From: Peromyscus leucopus
Taxonomy: Eukaryota > Chordata > Mammalia > Rodentia > Cricetidae
Direction of reading: 5' to 3'
DNA: 64,000 nt
Assembly: GCF_004664715.2 (NCBI RefSeq)
Contig: NC_051075.1
Span: 88,759,709-88,823,708, forward strand
The position numbers and the translations under genes were made by a program. Under the pieces are notes generated by a model. That model had not been told where the DNA came from, did no database searches, and saw nothing but the letters and a program-made list of their open reading frames with translations. Below, in pieces: positions 27,373-37,587 of this stretch (its first letter is position 1; every line of letters begins with the position of its first letter).

Positions 27373-27872
27373 TCTCAGATGAACACTCACTTAGAAATGA
27401 GACAGTCTAAAGTGAACAGTTTTCTAATCCAAGGGTGTCTTTGGTAAGAAGAGCTAACGAGCCCTTCCTGCCAGCAGAGGCAGGGCAAGAAGACTTTGTT
27501 CCAGGGGCCAAGTGGGATTCTTTTCTGGAAGGTGTAGGCAGGGAACTCACCTGTGGCTTTGGAACTAGCTCTTGACTTCACAGGAAACTTAAAAACCTGG
27601 GGAACCACAGTGCCCCCAGATTTCACCCTGTGTGGGTGGGGAGGTCCCCAATAAACAAAGGCACTGGGACAATAATGGAGCCTTCGGGAGTTGCAGCAAC
27701 AGCCACTGAGATCAGGAGCAAGAGCCCTTTCCAGCCCAGCCGGCCACATGGCATCTCTGGAGACAGGTGGGCTTTCCTTCTTAACCGGCAGTCCATCACA
27801 AGCCCAACATCCCTCCCTCCGCTGGACCTTCACTCGGGGATCCAGGGGGACGGATATCCATCTTTTCTCCTG

Positions 27873-28025
27873 CTACAGTCTCCGGAGAAAGCCGAGCTTG
27901 AAGCTGCTGGGGATCTGGGTCATCTCCAGGGCGTGCGGCGAGGCGGTGAAAGGAAATGTCACTTGAAAAAGGTACTTGGTGTCCAGCATCAGCTGGGATG
28001 AGTCACCCCGGTTATTCAGAAGAGC
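27873..28025 (-). CDS. Myo5c: Myo5c last coding exon and stop codon (fragment residues 1061-1110)
   Basis: Encodes ALLNNRGDSSQLMLDTKYLF, then QVTFPFTASPHALEMTQIPS and SFKLGFLRRL, followed by TAG at 27875-27873. The ending parallels the GLGFISRV terminus of myosin Va and fits myosin Vc (human GFLNRL). Acceptor CCTCAG. Confidence 0.97.
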   Translation of the reverse strand, partial: ALLNNRGDSSQLMLDTKYLFQVTFPFTASPHALEMTQIPSSFKLGFLRRL

Positions 28026-28324
28026 CTGAGGTCAGAACCAAGGGGAGGGAGTCAGGGAACAGGGGCTTTCTGGTTCGCCACTACTCGGAGGTCCAGAGCC
28101 AGGGAAACGCAACAGCTCTGTCTCCTTGAGAGAACTCTAGCAATCAGAGGAGAGGGCGCCCTGGGCGGTTGAACACACAGCTCCAGGGAGACAAGCCTAT
28201 TCGGGCCTCCTGTGCAGTTAGTGCCCAGGAAGTCACTCAATGTTTCACTCCACAAGTTCATTCCCCATAGGACAGGCTGACTGTAAAGATTTTTACCCTT
28301 CAAAAAAATTACATTCAACCACGT

Positions 28325-28470
28325 GTATGTGTTGGGAGGTAGTGGTTGAACATCAGAGAACAACTTATGGAAGTCTGTTCTCTCCTGCCACAAAGGTCCT
28401 GGGGATCAAACTCAGGTCTTTAGTCTTGGCAGCAAGCACTTTTACCTGCTGAGGCACCTTGCTAGTATGT
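28325..28470 (-). mobile_element. B2/B3-type SINE
   Basis: ACATCAGAGAACAACTTATG, GGTCCTGGGGATCAAACTCA and ACCTGCTGAGGCACCTTGCT. Confidence 0.7.
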
Positions 28471-28624
28471 TTTATTCTTATGTATTTATGTACATATCAA
28501 GGTTTAATTCTAAGCTCAGACATGACTGGATCTCAAGTTTTATGTTTGTTTATTTTTTAAATCTATTTATGTCTTTATTATTTGTAAATTTTGGTGTCAG
28601 GATTGCTTTCTACTCTTTAAATTT

Positions 28625-28795
28625 TTAAAAATTTCTGGGTGGGTGGCACATGCCTCTAATCCCAGTACTCAGGAGGCAGAAGCAGGCAGATCTCTGAGTT
28701 CGAGGCCAGCCTGGTCTACAGAGTGAGTTCTAGGACAGCCAGGGCTACACAGAGAAACCCTGTTTGGAAAAAAAAACAAATAAATAAATACATTT
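28625..28795 (+). mobile_element. B1 SINE (mouse-type)
   Basis: GGTGGCACATGCCTCTAATC, CTGAGTTCGAGGCCAGCCTG and GTTCTAGGACAGCCAGGGCT, then an A-rich tail. Confidence 0.92.
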
Positions 28796-28799
28796 TTAA

Positions 28800-29010
28800 A
28801 AATAAAAAAATTTGCATGTGTATATGTGTCTATGTGTGTACACCCCATGTGTGCAGTGCCCACAGAGGCCAAAAGGGGGCATCAGATTCCCTGGAACTGG
28901 AGTTACAGGCAATTGTGAGACTCATGACGTGGGTGCTAGGAACTGAACTTGTGTCCTTTGTAAGAGCAGCAAGTGCTCTTAACTGCTGAGCCATCTCTCT
29001 AGCCTTACGT
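28800..29010 (-). mobile_element. B3 SINE
   Basis: GTGTGCAGTGCCCACAGAGG, CCAAAAGGGGGCATCAGATT and ACTGCTGAGCCATCTCTCTA. Confidence 0.9.
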
Positions 29011-29524
29011 TATATTCTTAATAATTATGAGGACTCCAAAGAGCTTTTGTATATGTGGGTATAACTAGTGGTATTTACCATATTAGTAATTAAAACAATA
29101 TTTAAATATGAATACATTCATTAAAGTGAACGTAGCATTTTTTTTGTTGTTGTTGTTGAAACACAGCTAAATTTTCAGAATGAAAAACAAAACCCAAAAG
29201 ACAACACAGTGGGAGCAGGCAGTTTTCTGTTCTGTGAAGCTCTTGATGTCTGAGCAGGCTTGAGACTTGTGTGTGCCACCTGCTTCTGTATTCAGTGTGT
29301 TGAGATAAGTTGGTCTGGATTGAGTGTGAGGAAACTTTACCTCATCCAGGCACAGCTCTGGCAAAAAGCAAGGGTTTTGCAGACTCCTGAAAGGGTCTAT
29401 AGGATCCCCAAGGTCCCTGGGGACCTTGTTCTCTGGGACAGAAACTTTGGGAATGGTCACAGAAAAATGGGTCCATAGGTCTGTTTCCACTGGTTTCTGC
29501 TCATTTGCGCTACTTCTCAAAACA

Positions 29525-29696
29525 GCCCAATGGGTGAGAGGGCTCCATGGGTAAAAGGAGCTTGCTGCCAAGCCTGACAACCTGAGTTCAATCCCAGGAA
29601 CCCACAAGATGGATGGAGATAACTGACTCCTGTCAGCTGTCCTACGACCTCTATTCACACATCGTGGAATGCATGTACACACACTGTGGTATATAT

Positions 29697-29698
<2 letters not shown>
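29525..29698 (+). mobile_element. B2/B3-related SINE
   Basis: GGGCTCCATGGGTAAAAGGA, CTTGCTGCCAAGCCTGACAA and CCTGAGTTCAATCCCAGGAA, ending in a CA microsatellite. Confidence 0.7.

Positions 29699-29740
<42 letters not shown>
29699..29740. repeat. (CA)n microsatellite
   Basis: About 42 bp of uninterrupted AC at the tail of the preceding SINE. Confidence 0.97.
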
Positions 29741-29743
<3 letters not shown>

Positions 29744-29934
29744 TTTTTTTAAAGAGGGCTGAAGGTCATGGCACTGGGGTCTCGCTTTATGTGTTTCCAT
29801 TCTCCCTTCTCATCAGGATTGGAACGGGTCAAAAGACACCAGCTGTCTGTGAGCAGGTGTTTCACACGCTTGCCCACTGAGCTTTAATCTTGGGCTGCAT
29901 CATTTTAATGGAGTCCCAATGTCTGATAGAGTGT

Positions 29935-30290
29935 ACTGGGGTGCTGTGGATATCACTCTATATAAATAAAACACTGATGGCCAGTGACCAGGCAGGAAGT
30001 ATAGGCAGGACAAGGAGAGATGAGAATTGGGGAAACAGGAAAAAGGGGGGAGAGACACTGCAGCCACGGCCAGGACAAGCAGCATGTTAAGATGCTGGTA
30101 AGCCACCAGCCATATGGCAAGGTATAGATTTGTAGAAATGGGTTAATTTAAGCTATAAGAACAGTTAGCAAGAAGCCTGCCACGGCCATACAGTTTATAA
30201 GTAATATAAGCGTCTGAGTGATTATTTTATAAGTGGATTGTGGGACTGTGGGGCTTGGGGAACCTGGAGAGAAGCCCTCCAGCAACACTG
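29935..30290 (+). mobile_element. Endogenous retrovirus LTR-like fragment
   Basis: ATGGGTTAATTTAAGCTATA, GCAAGAAGCCTGCCACGGCC and CAGTTTATAAGTAATATAAG match the wording of a common rodent ERV LTR. No internal viral gene is present, so at most this is a solo LTR. The subfamily is not certain. It lies antisense to Myo5c, just downstream of the 30328-30408 exon. Confidence 0.55.
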
Positions 30291-30327
30291 GGGTCAGATT
30301 AACATGCGCAACCCCTGAGGGTCTCAC

Positions 30328-30408
30328 CTGTACTTTGCGAACAAAGGACGGAGCAACTCTTTTCTCGAAGTCATCTATAGGTGTGTACGAATTAAGGATC
30401 TTTATGAT
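30328..30408 (-). CDS. Myo5c: Myo5c exon: globular tail, penultimate coding exon (fragment residues 1034-1060)
   Basis: Twenty-seven whole codons, IIKILNSYTPIDDFEKRVAP and then SFVRKVQ. Acceptor TTCACAG, donor GTGAGA. An LTR-like fragment ends about 40 bp downstream in the intron. Confidence 0.97.
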
Positions 30409-30824
30409 CTGTGAACATTACAGAACATGGGGTCAGACCAAGAAGACAAGAGCAAACAGTCCTGGACATTAAGAACCTTCCAGAAGCACAGGTGGTCCTC
30501 CTGTACTAGAATTTGTCTCTGGAGCCCTGTGCTGTCTGTTCCCAAGAGAATGGACTGCTGAGTGCACACGGACCAACCGCACAGTCAGATGGCGGCAGCG
30601 GGGGACTCTCCCCTTCCAGCCTCCCAGCTCCCACTAGTTTAGTGCCCAGGAAGATTGCATATACACAGTTACGCCCTGAAGCCTGCAGGCAGTAGCCACC
30701 AAATAGTTACCAGGTGAAAGAGAAGCCGCTTAGGGGTCAGGTGCACCACACAGCCGGCTAAGCCGGCAAATGCCTCAGGATCTGTCCTTCCAGGTCCCGA
30801 GAGAAGCTAGACTGTCCTGCTCAC

Positions 30825-30999
30825 CTGCACAGCAGACAGGGAGGTGCAGCATTCAGAGATCTCCTTGGCGTCACTCTCCGTGGTCTTCTTGACCTGGAGC
30901 AACCAGGCTGCCTGGGAGAGGGGCTCCAGCGTCTCCTTGGCTGTGCTGTTCTGCAAATTCTTATCTTTAAGCCATTCTTCTAAGTAGCTGATGTTGCAC
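30825..30999 (-). CDS. Myo5c: Myo5c exon: globular tail (fragment residues 975-1033)
   Basis: Encodes [20 protein letters not shown], then [20 protein letters not shown] and [27 protein letters not shown] and AKETLEPL are conserved class V tail motifs. Acceptor CTCCAG, donor GTGAGC. Confidence 0.97.
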
Positions 31000-31019
31000 C
31001 TGGAGAAAGTCAGCGGACA

Positions 31020-31400
31020 CTTCAGGGAAGAGCGTCAAATCCCTCGGCACGTCCTAGAGGCTGGCAGAGCTCACGGCGGCGTGCCCAGGAGCCAAGTCTA
31101 GCAGTCTCACTCACAACAGGAGGGGAGGGCCTGGGAGATGGCTGTCCAGATCACCGCCGTCATCTGTATGACAGCTGGGACATAATGGGACCGTGTCAAG
31201 AGCCCTGTGTGGTGGAAGATGCTGAACACACCACCGGACACAGTGATGTTGACTCTAAATAGGTTGTGAAAGAGGCAAGTATGTAGACTTTGGTCCCCAG
31301 AGCAACTAGTAAAAAAACAACACAATTAATAAATTAGATAACAGAACGTTCTAGTGTCACCAGAAAGGCAGACAAAGGAAATCAGAGGAACAAAGTAAAA
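31020..31400. other. Myo5c intron, no recognisable element
   Basis: Unique-looking intron between the 30825-30999 exon and a SINE. A 72-codon open frame on the minus strand was checked and does not match any myosin V segment. Confidence 0.45.
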
Positions 31401-31409
31401 TAATAGGCA

Positions 31410-31600
31410 GGGGCTGGAAAGATGGCCAGGGCTGCTTCCCTTGCAGAGGACCCCATGCATCATGGGAGTTCCCAGCATGTGGAGGCTTACAACTCTCTAA
31501 TTCCGACTCCAGGGGCATCATTGCCTCCGGCCTCTGTGGGCACTACACTTGCACACACAGACCCCCAACACGGACACACACACACACATACACATAATTA
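31410..31600 (+). mobile_element. B3/B2-type SINE
   Basis: GGGGCTGGAAAGATGGCCAG, CCTTGCAGAGGACCCCATGC and GACTCCAGGGGCATCATTGC. Confidence 0.8.
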
Positions 31601-31744
31601 AAAAAGCAGTAAAAACAAATTGTAAGGAAGAAAATAACACGGTAGAAAAAAACTAAATATATCATCAATTACATTAAATTTAAATGGTCTAAATTCCTTA
31701 ATTAAGAAGCACACTGGTTTGATTGGATTGAAAAAGAAAACATG

Positions 31745-32110
31745 ACCTGGGCTGGGGAAACAGCCCAGAAGTTAAGGGTGATAACTGCTCTACAGAAAAA
31801 TCTGTGTTTGGTTCCCAGCACCCACACCAGGCCGCTCACAGTTGCCTGGGACTCCTAGAGCAGCAGTTCTCTCAACTTTAATACACTTCCTCATGTGGTG
31901 GTGTCCCCCAACCATAAAATCATTCCGTTGCTACTTCATAACTGTAATTTTGCTACTGTTATTAATCGTAATGTGAATATCTGATACGTGACTTTAAGAG
32001 GGTCACGGGCCCACAGATTGAGAACCACCATCTAGAGGAATCTGATGCCCTCTTCTGGTCTCTGTGGGTACTGCATCACATGTACAAACTACCCACCCCT
32101 CAACGCACGT
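31745..32110 (+). mobile_element. B2/B3-type SINE split by a DNA transposon
   Basis: The 5' part (GGGCTGGGGAAACAGCCCAG to GGACTCCTAGAG) and the 3' part (TCTAGAGGAATCTGATGCCC to CTCTGTGGGTACTGCATCAC) make one SINE interrupted at 31860-32033. Confidence 0.8.
31860..32033 (+). mobile_element. Non-autonomous hAT-type DNA transposon (URR1-like) nested in a SINE
   Basis: Inner text AACCATAAAATCATTCCGTT, GCTACTTCATAACTGTAATT and TTGCTACTGTTATTAATCGT matches the rodent URR1 family. The ends mirror each other (GCAGTTCTCTCAAC and TTGAGAACCACC). The flanks CCTAGAG and TCTAGAGG look like the short target duplication of hAT elements. Confidence 0.75.
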
Positions 32111-32460
32111 AATTTAAAAACCAAGTCTTACAAACACCAAGACATTTGTGTGTCTATCTACAAGAAATACAAATATGATGTAAGAATGTTAAAAATAAAT
32201 GTATAGAAGAAGATATGCTGCGAAAATACTAATCAGATAAATCTGGAATGGCTCCAATCATTTTAAAGAAGACTTTAGAGAAAATGACCAGGAAGGGATA
32301 AGCAGGACATTACATAATGACAAGAGGGCCAGTTCACCCAGAGCTCTGATGCTGTGATCTAGCCCCTTGGTCCCTGGGAGACAGTCCAGTTTATTTCTAA
32401 GTGTTTAACGAAGTATGATCTAAGACCACAATGGAATTAAACTAAAAACAACAGGAAGGT
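32110..32460. other. Myo5c intron, A-rich, no element recognised
   Basis: AT-rich unique-looking sequence between two SINEs. Confidence 0.4.
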
Positions 32461-32469
32461 GAGCACAAG

Positions 32470-32550
32470 GTTTCCGTGGTGCTGGGAGGGAACCCAGAGC
32501 TTTGTCTACGCTGGGCAGGCACTCTATCAGCCCAACCACATCCCAGCCCT
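32470..32550 (-). mobile_element. ID/B4-type SINE fragment
   Basis: GTGGTGCTGGGAGGGAACCC, GCTGGGCAGGCACTCTATCA and CACATCCCAGCCCT. Confidence 0.55.
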
Positions 32551-32890
32551 CTGCCTTGCCTTTCGGTAGAAGCTTGTTCAGTCTCACAGCCTGAACTTAA
32601 ATGTGAAATGCTTAGAGCTTCTTTTCCCTTTCTCAGTGAAGAGCAAAAGATGTGCAAAGGCTGGTCCCCACGAGTGCCCCTTTGCATCTAAAAACTGCAG
32701 TATGGTGTCATGGGATTTTGTCCATGCGGTTTATGGGAAGTCCAACTCCAACATTCATGAGTGCTAAGAAGGCATGGTGGATTCTTTACAGGTATTTCTT
32801 GGCATAAGATAATTTAACTCCTCCCTCAAATCACAGCACACACCTACAGTCACCTCCCCAGTCCCTTATAGCACACACAGGTATCAATTG

Positions 32891-32898
<8 letters not shown>

Positions 32899-32922
<24 letters not shown>

Positions 32923-32935
32923 TACACACACACAC
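32899..32935. repeat. (CA)n microsatellite
   Basis: About 37 bp of CA with one ATAC interruption. Confidence 0.95.
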
Positions 32936-33138
32936 TATCTTAAGCATCTCTCCTATGCTATGTGTTTCCTAATCACAGGCTCCGTGACTCCTCAATTTAA
33001 GATAGGGTCTATGGTCCTTAAAACTGTGTGTTGTCTTCAAGACGAACCCCGAATGCTTTCACTGTATTCTAGGTGCTCCTGGTCTGGATCCAACCCCTCC
33101 TCTCTACAGCAGTCCTGTTGGGTCCTGCCAAACAGACC

Positions 33139-33286
33139 ACTGCTGCTTACTCCAGGCAGAGCCGGAGATGGACCGATGCTGCTTATTCCAGGCAGAGCCG
33201 GAGATGGACCGCTGCTGCTTACTCCAGGCAGAGCCGGAGAGGGACCGCTGCTGCTTACTCCAGGCAGAGCCGGAGATGGACCGCTC
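33139..33286. repeat. 36-bp minisatellite, four copies
   Basis: Unit landmarks GCTTACTCCAGGCAGAGCCG and GAGATGGACCGCTGCT recur at 33145, 33181, 33217 and 33253, exactly 36 bp apart, with one or two substitutions per unit. Confidence 0.96.
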
Positions 33287-33289
33287 CTT

Positions 33290-33800
33290 TGCCTTCATCC
33301 ATCTCCTGCTTGGAATGCTCCTCTTTCTCAACCTTGTCGCCTAAGGCTCCTCTCTCTGGTGTCCTCAGTACATCTGTCCTCAGTCTCATTTATCCCTGAG
33401 CATCCCTGTACCACCTGCTTGTGACTAACTGTTTGGTCTCTTGGACCACTACTCAGCTGTTCTGAGCCTCTCCACACTTTGCTGGGTTCTCTACCTGACT
33501 GGGCCCGTCACCAAGCAAGCGACTGGTAGAGTGCATGATAACCTTGGAAAATCAGAATCTACACCATATGAAGGCTATTCTCATAGGCCAGAGCAGTAGA
33601 GTACAAGGGGGGTTGGTGTGGAGCCACCAACAAGCCACACTCAAGAGGCTCGGCAGGGGTTGGGGGGTGGGGGATAGGAGGGTGAGGGTGCAGTGGGGGG
33701 ATGGGGAGTTGCAGTGTACATAGGATGGCAGTGAAGGTCGAGCATCAGCACACTGGATGGCTGAGGGTCCAGTATTCCTTCCTGCTGGCCTCTCCGGGAG
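33290..33800. other. Myo5c intron, no element recognised
   Basis: Unique-looking intron with a G/T-rich stretch (33655-33710) just before the 33828-34110 exon. Confidence 0.4.
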
Positions 33801-33827
33801 CTGGGAGGTGTGGCATGTGGGTTTTAC

Positions 33828-34110
33828 CTGATCTGCATCCCTTTCCTGCAGGAGCACATGTCCTTCCGCAGGAGGAGGCTGTTGAGGGTCACCGCCCCAA
33901 TCAGGTAGAACAGCTGTTTCACCGCCTGCCTCACGAGCTCGGGGTCCAGGCCGTTCTGACACATGGTACTGTAGAAGTAGCTCAGCTGCTGCAGGACAGA
34001 CGTCATGGTGTAGGCATCTGTGTCATCGATGCTGGATGAGCGCTTCCGGAAACCAGTGGGCTTCAGGCCGGAAATGCCCTGCAGACTCTCGTACTCCAGC
34101 ATGCCTGGCA
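33828..34110 (-). CDS. Myo5c: Myo5c exon: globular tail, largest exon in the window (fragment residues 881-974)
   Basis: Encodes [80 protein letters not shown] and [22 protein letters not shown] is the exposed loop of the tail that carries a phosphorylation site in myosin Va. Acceptor GGCAG, donor GTAAAA; it ends two bases into an arginine codon. Confidence 0.97.
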
Positions 34111-34199
34111 CTGCCGGACGGGTGGGAGGCTCGTTACACAGGGGTCGCATTAGGACGCACACCCCATCACTTCAATGTCTGTTTTTTGTAGTCGATAAA

Positions 34200-34600
34200 C
34201 ATAGTTGTGATAGAGCGCAGTGGTTAATCTTGGTTGTCAGTTGGATGGGATTTAGAACCACCTAGGAAACAAACTTCTGAGCTTCTAGTGGGATTCTCTC
34301 AAATTAGGTAAATGGAGGTGGGAAATCCCACCCTACGTGTAGGGCAGAGGCATTCATGCACTGGGGTCCTGGACCAAATAAAAGGGAGGAAGCCATCTGA
34401 TGACCCATGATTGTCTCTCTTTGCTTCCTCACTGTGGATGCAAGATGGCCCGTTGTCTCATGGTCCTGCCAATGGCCATTTTTGTCTTGGTGGACTGTGT
34501 TCCCTGAAACTCTGAGCCAAAGTAAACTAGTCCTTAAGTTGCTTTTGGCATAGAAACAAACACACAAACAAAAAAGTCCTAATATTAAAAAAAAAAAAAA
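34200..34600 (+). mobile_element. ERVL-MaLR-like LTR fragment
   Basis: GTTAATCTTGGTTGTCAGTT, GGTGGGAAATCCCACCCTAC, TGGGGTCCTGGACCAAATAA and TTAAGTTGCTTTTGGCATAG, ending in an A run. A common rodent LTR-like family; the subfamily is uncertain. Confidence 0.55.
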
Positions 34601-34619
34601 GAACTGAACTGAGTATATT

Positions 34620-35080
34620 GGGGTACCATAAGATGCCAGGGCATGGACCATGGCTTACAGAAGGGCAGAAGTACCTCCTGGAGGTTTGAAATAGTGGTCT
34701 CCACGGGAAAGAGATCAGCAAGTAGCTCAGAGTCTGGAATCATCAAAGCTTGAGGTATTTAAGTTTCAGAGAGCTGAGTAAAGTCTACACAAATATGAGT
34801 GGGATTTGAGGATTTCAGAAACACTCGGTACAGCCAAACAAGAACCCAGAGCAGCACATAAAATAAATAGCATAACTTCTCCACAGGGTTCCCTCGGGAA
34901 AAGGCATCCTTACCCAAAGAAAATGGCCAACTGTGTGCTAATATTTATGGAGCTGCTTTAAGCACACCAAGAATTAAAAGGTAGACATTCATGGTGATTG
35001 TGCTTTCCTAGTTTTTCAAGCTATGTTATTCACAATCACATACACCACATACAAAGTTTCTATTTTAAAAAGTCTCTTGG
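34620..35080. other. Myo5c intron, no element recognised
   Basis: About 0.45 kb of unique-looking sequence with no exon-like feature. Confidence 0.4.
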
Positions 35081-35084
35081 GCTG

Positions 35085-35300
35085 GAATTGTAGCTCAGTT
35101 GGGAGAATGTTTGCCTAGTAGGCATGAAGCCTTGGTTGGATTCTCAACCAGGCATGGTGGCCCATACCTATAATCCTAGCACTCAGGAGGTACGGGCAGA
35201 AGGATTATGAGTTCAAGACCTGCCTTGGCTATAGTTACATATCAAGTTCAAGGCCTGCCTGGGCTACAGGAGACTCTGTCTCAAAACGAATAAACAAACA
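35085..35300 (+). mobile_element. B4 SINE (ID + B1 composite), nearly full length
   Basis: An ID part (GGGCTGGAATTGTAGCTCAG; GAATGTTTGCCTAGTAGGCA) followed by a B1 part (CCAGGCATGGTGGCCCATAC; CAAGGCCTGCCTGGGCTACA). Confidence 0.9.
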
Positions 35301-35351
35301 GCTTTGATGTTGCTCTAAGTGTCTCTTGGCCTTAATTACTTCTCTCCTTAC

Positions 35352-35502
35352 CTATTATTGGCTGGATGTTGTTTTCCATTACCACGATGAACTGGTGATA
35401 AATCCGAATAGCCACATCACTCAGAATTTGTCTGTATTCTGTAAGATCAAAATTGTTCAAGCAGTTCTTATTCTGCTGTGGGCTGTTATACTTCATGAAT
35501 TC
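35352..35502 (-). CDS. Myo5c: Myo5c exon: globular tail (fragment residues 831-880)
   Basis: Encodes [20 protein letters not shown], then [20 protein letters not shown] and [10 protein letters not shown], ending one base into a valine codon. Acceptor TTTCAG, donor [20 protein letters not shown] is a dilute-domain hallmark. Confidence 0.97.
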
Positions 35503-35609
35503 CTGAAACCAATGTGAGCATAAACATGAGAATGCTGTAGACAGGGAGGAAACTGAAATGCTATCCATACTAAGGATGCTATCATCCGCACCTAGGGTAA
35601 CTTTCACAG

Positions 35610-36240
35610 TTTAAAACTTAATGTCTGCTTTTAAAGGAGTTCTTCAAGTTTATTTTATATGACAAAACCCCAGCAATTTATTGTCTACCCTCAGTCAGTC
35701 ACAGCTAGAATCACAGCATTGGCCCCAAAGCAGAGAGCTACAGAGGCTCACGCTCAGTGTCCCGCTCTGGCCTCTGCACGTGGAGTAAAAACAGCCCCAA
35801 AGCCACTTTGTTGTTCTAGCTCAGTGAAAAATGCCCCAGTGAGGCTTGAAGGACACCTTCGTGGTGTCGCTTCCTGGAGGGATTGTTGGGGTATAGAGGT
35901 CATCTACTTATGGACTATGGAAGAATAATCAGAGTCCTCTACAGAGTACACTTAGCAAAATGAACCGGAGGTTGCATTTTGGGTCCTCGTACTGAAATCC
36001 ACAGAACATCACCATCCGAAGGAAACAAGACCAGCACGTCTTCCATCGGCTCAAAAGCTGAGGAGGGTGACGCTTCCCACTAAACTCTAGGTCTGAACTG
36101 CTCAGGCGTACCACCCAGGCACGTGGCAGGTGACACACAAACAGATCAGCGAGCCAGCTGGCCCAGAGGCTGTGTGGAGCAGGGAGTCACGGATGAAGGG
36201 CTCCCAGGATGCCATCAGCAAGCAGGACAGGCGTGCATCC
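35610..36240. other. Myo5c intron, no element recognised
   Basis: About 0.6 kb of unique-looking intron between two globular-tail exons. Confidence 0.4.
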
Positions 36241-36244
36241 CTAC

Positions 36245-36334
36245 CTCTTCTCCGCTGTATTGCTTCAGGCAGTTGAGGAAATGGCAAGTGTTGGACAGCC
36301 AGAAGGAGAGCATCTCCAAATCTTCAAAATGTTC
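36245..36334 (-). CDS. Myo5c: Myo5c exon: globular tail (fragment residues 801-830)
   Basis: Thirty whole codons, [20 protein letters not shown] and then [31 protein letters not shown] is strongly conserved across class V myosins. Acceptor TCTAAG, donor GTAGGG. Confidence 0.97.
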
Positions 36335-36351
36335 CTTAGACAAGAGAAGAT

Positions 36352-36495
36352 AATGCTGGGTGGGCATGGGGGCACATACCTTTAATCCCGGCACTCAGGA
36401 GGCAGGGGCTGGTTGATCTCCAAGCCTGAGGCCAGCCTGGGCTACACAGGGAAGCCCTCACTCAAAACAAACAAACAAACAAACAAACAAACATT
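36352..36495 (+). mobile_element. B1 SINE with (CAAA)n tail
   Basis: GGTGGGCATGGGGGCACATA, AATCCCGGCACTCAGGAGGC and GCCAGCCTGGGCTACACAGG. It starts about 18 bp upstream of the acceptor of the 36245-36334 exon. Confidence 0.88.
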
Positions 36496-36879
36496 AAAAA
36501 CCAGCTTAGCTGGTAACTTCTGATCTGTGGGCCACACCCATGCGGGTCCCTACTCACAGAGTAGACAACTATGGGCTGTCTAGCTGTCCAGTCATTCTGA
36601 TGAGCACAGCTAGGGAGCGGCATTCAGCAGGCTGAGCGGAGCCTGGGGCCTCATGTAACTGTGTGGGGGCAGAGCCACCCTCCAGCCTGGATGAGTTCAT
36701 TATGGGAAGGTTAGGAGCACAGGAAGGCTCTCCATCTTCTTCAACACACTGCATAGGAGTGGGGGAGGGGTGGGGCGGGAGGGGTCTCAGCTACAGTATT
36801 TTAACCGTACAAAGTCACTGGCCTAATGAACACCTGGTTCTTCTTTTCTAGACCAGGAAAAGCAGGAACACTAGGTTTT

Positions 36880-37100
36880 CATTTAGAATTTTATTTTAGG
36901 CCTATGGGTGTTTCGTTTGCATGTGTGTCTATGTACCATGTGTGTGCACAGTGTCCACGGAGGTCAAAAGAGGGCCTTGGATCCCCTGGAACTGGAGTTA
37001 CGGAAGGTTGTGAGCTATCATGTGAGTTCTAGGAATCAAACCCAGGTCTTCTGCAAGAGCGCCCAATGCTTTTAACTGCTGAGCCATCTCTCCAGCCCCA
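36880..37100 (-). mobile_element. B3 SINE
   Basis: GTGTGCACAGTGTCCACGGA, GGATCCCCTGGAACTGGAGT and ACTGCTGAGCCATCTCTCCA. Confidence 0.88.
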
Positions 37101-37432
37101 ATAATAATAATGTTTTAGGCAGGATAATCATATACATGGCAATGGAAGAGATCAACAATCGTCCAGTTTTCCATTTCCCTTACTGCTACGTGGGTGGAGG
37201 GAACATATCCCTCACACATGAGGGGATGTAGTGGTGAGGCTGGTGGCTACCAGGCTGGAGCCTCTCCACAAGTCTTTGGGGTTCACTGGCGGAGCCTCGT
37301 CCATTTGTCCTTCCTTAGTAGCTTTGCTTCTCAGAGGCCAAGGGTGGACAAAGGCTGGGTGTCTGCGCATTTCCCAGGGCTGTTTCCGAATCAGACACCA
37401 TGCCAAGGACCAGCCTCAAAGGCGACGCCTAC

Positions 37433-37587
37433 CTTAACCACGTGCTTGATGCCGCTAATGGCACTGTTCATGAGGGACTTGAGCATGTTGGCATCGTTCA
37501 GGGAGTCCGCGTACCGCACACACATGAACAGGATGTGAGCTGGCAGCCCGGGGATCATGTTGACCACCACGCCTCGGGGCTTCAGGT
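37433..37587 (-). CDS. Myo5c: Myo5c exon: globular tail (fragment residues 749-800)
   Basis: Encodes [20 protein letters not shown], then [20 protein letters not shown] and [17 protein letters not shown] and PGLPA-ILFMC are signature motifs of the class V globular tail. Acceptor GCTACAG, donor GTAGGC. Confidence 0.97.

Larger units (their letters stand above)
26400..27872 (-). other. Myo5c: Probable Myo5c 3' untranslated region
   Basis: Reading from the stop codon, the first canonical AATAAA signals on the minus strand lie at 26415-26425, giving a 3' UTR of about 1.45 kb. It would contain two B1 copies in opposite orientation (26990-27140 plus, 27255-27372 minus). The extent is inferred from the polyadenylation signals only. 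Confidence 0.5.

Noticed and set aside
31107..31325. Minus-strand 72-codon frame between two Myo5c tail exons, considered as an extra exon
   Set aside because: The flanking exons join perfectly without it (an AG plus G arginine codon), and its text does not match any myosin V tail.
33139..33286. CRISPR-like array of repeats
   Set aside because: The repeats are contiguous with no spacers and the genome is clearly mammalian; the same applies to the arrays at 40.5, 56.6 and 60.5 kb.
33073..33424. Apparent repeat protein (12-residue units) on the plus strand and its minus-strand counterpart
   Set aside because: It comes from the 36-bp minisatellite in an intron. Both strands and several frames are open because the period is a multiple of three.
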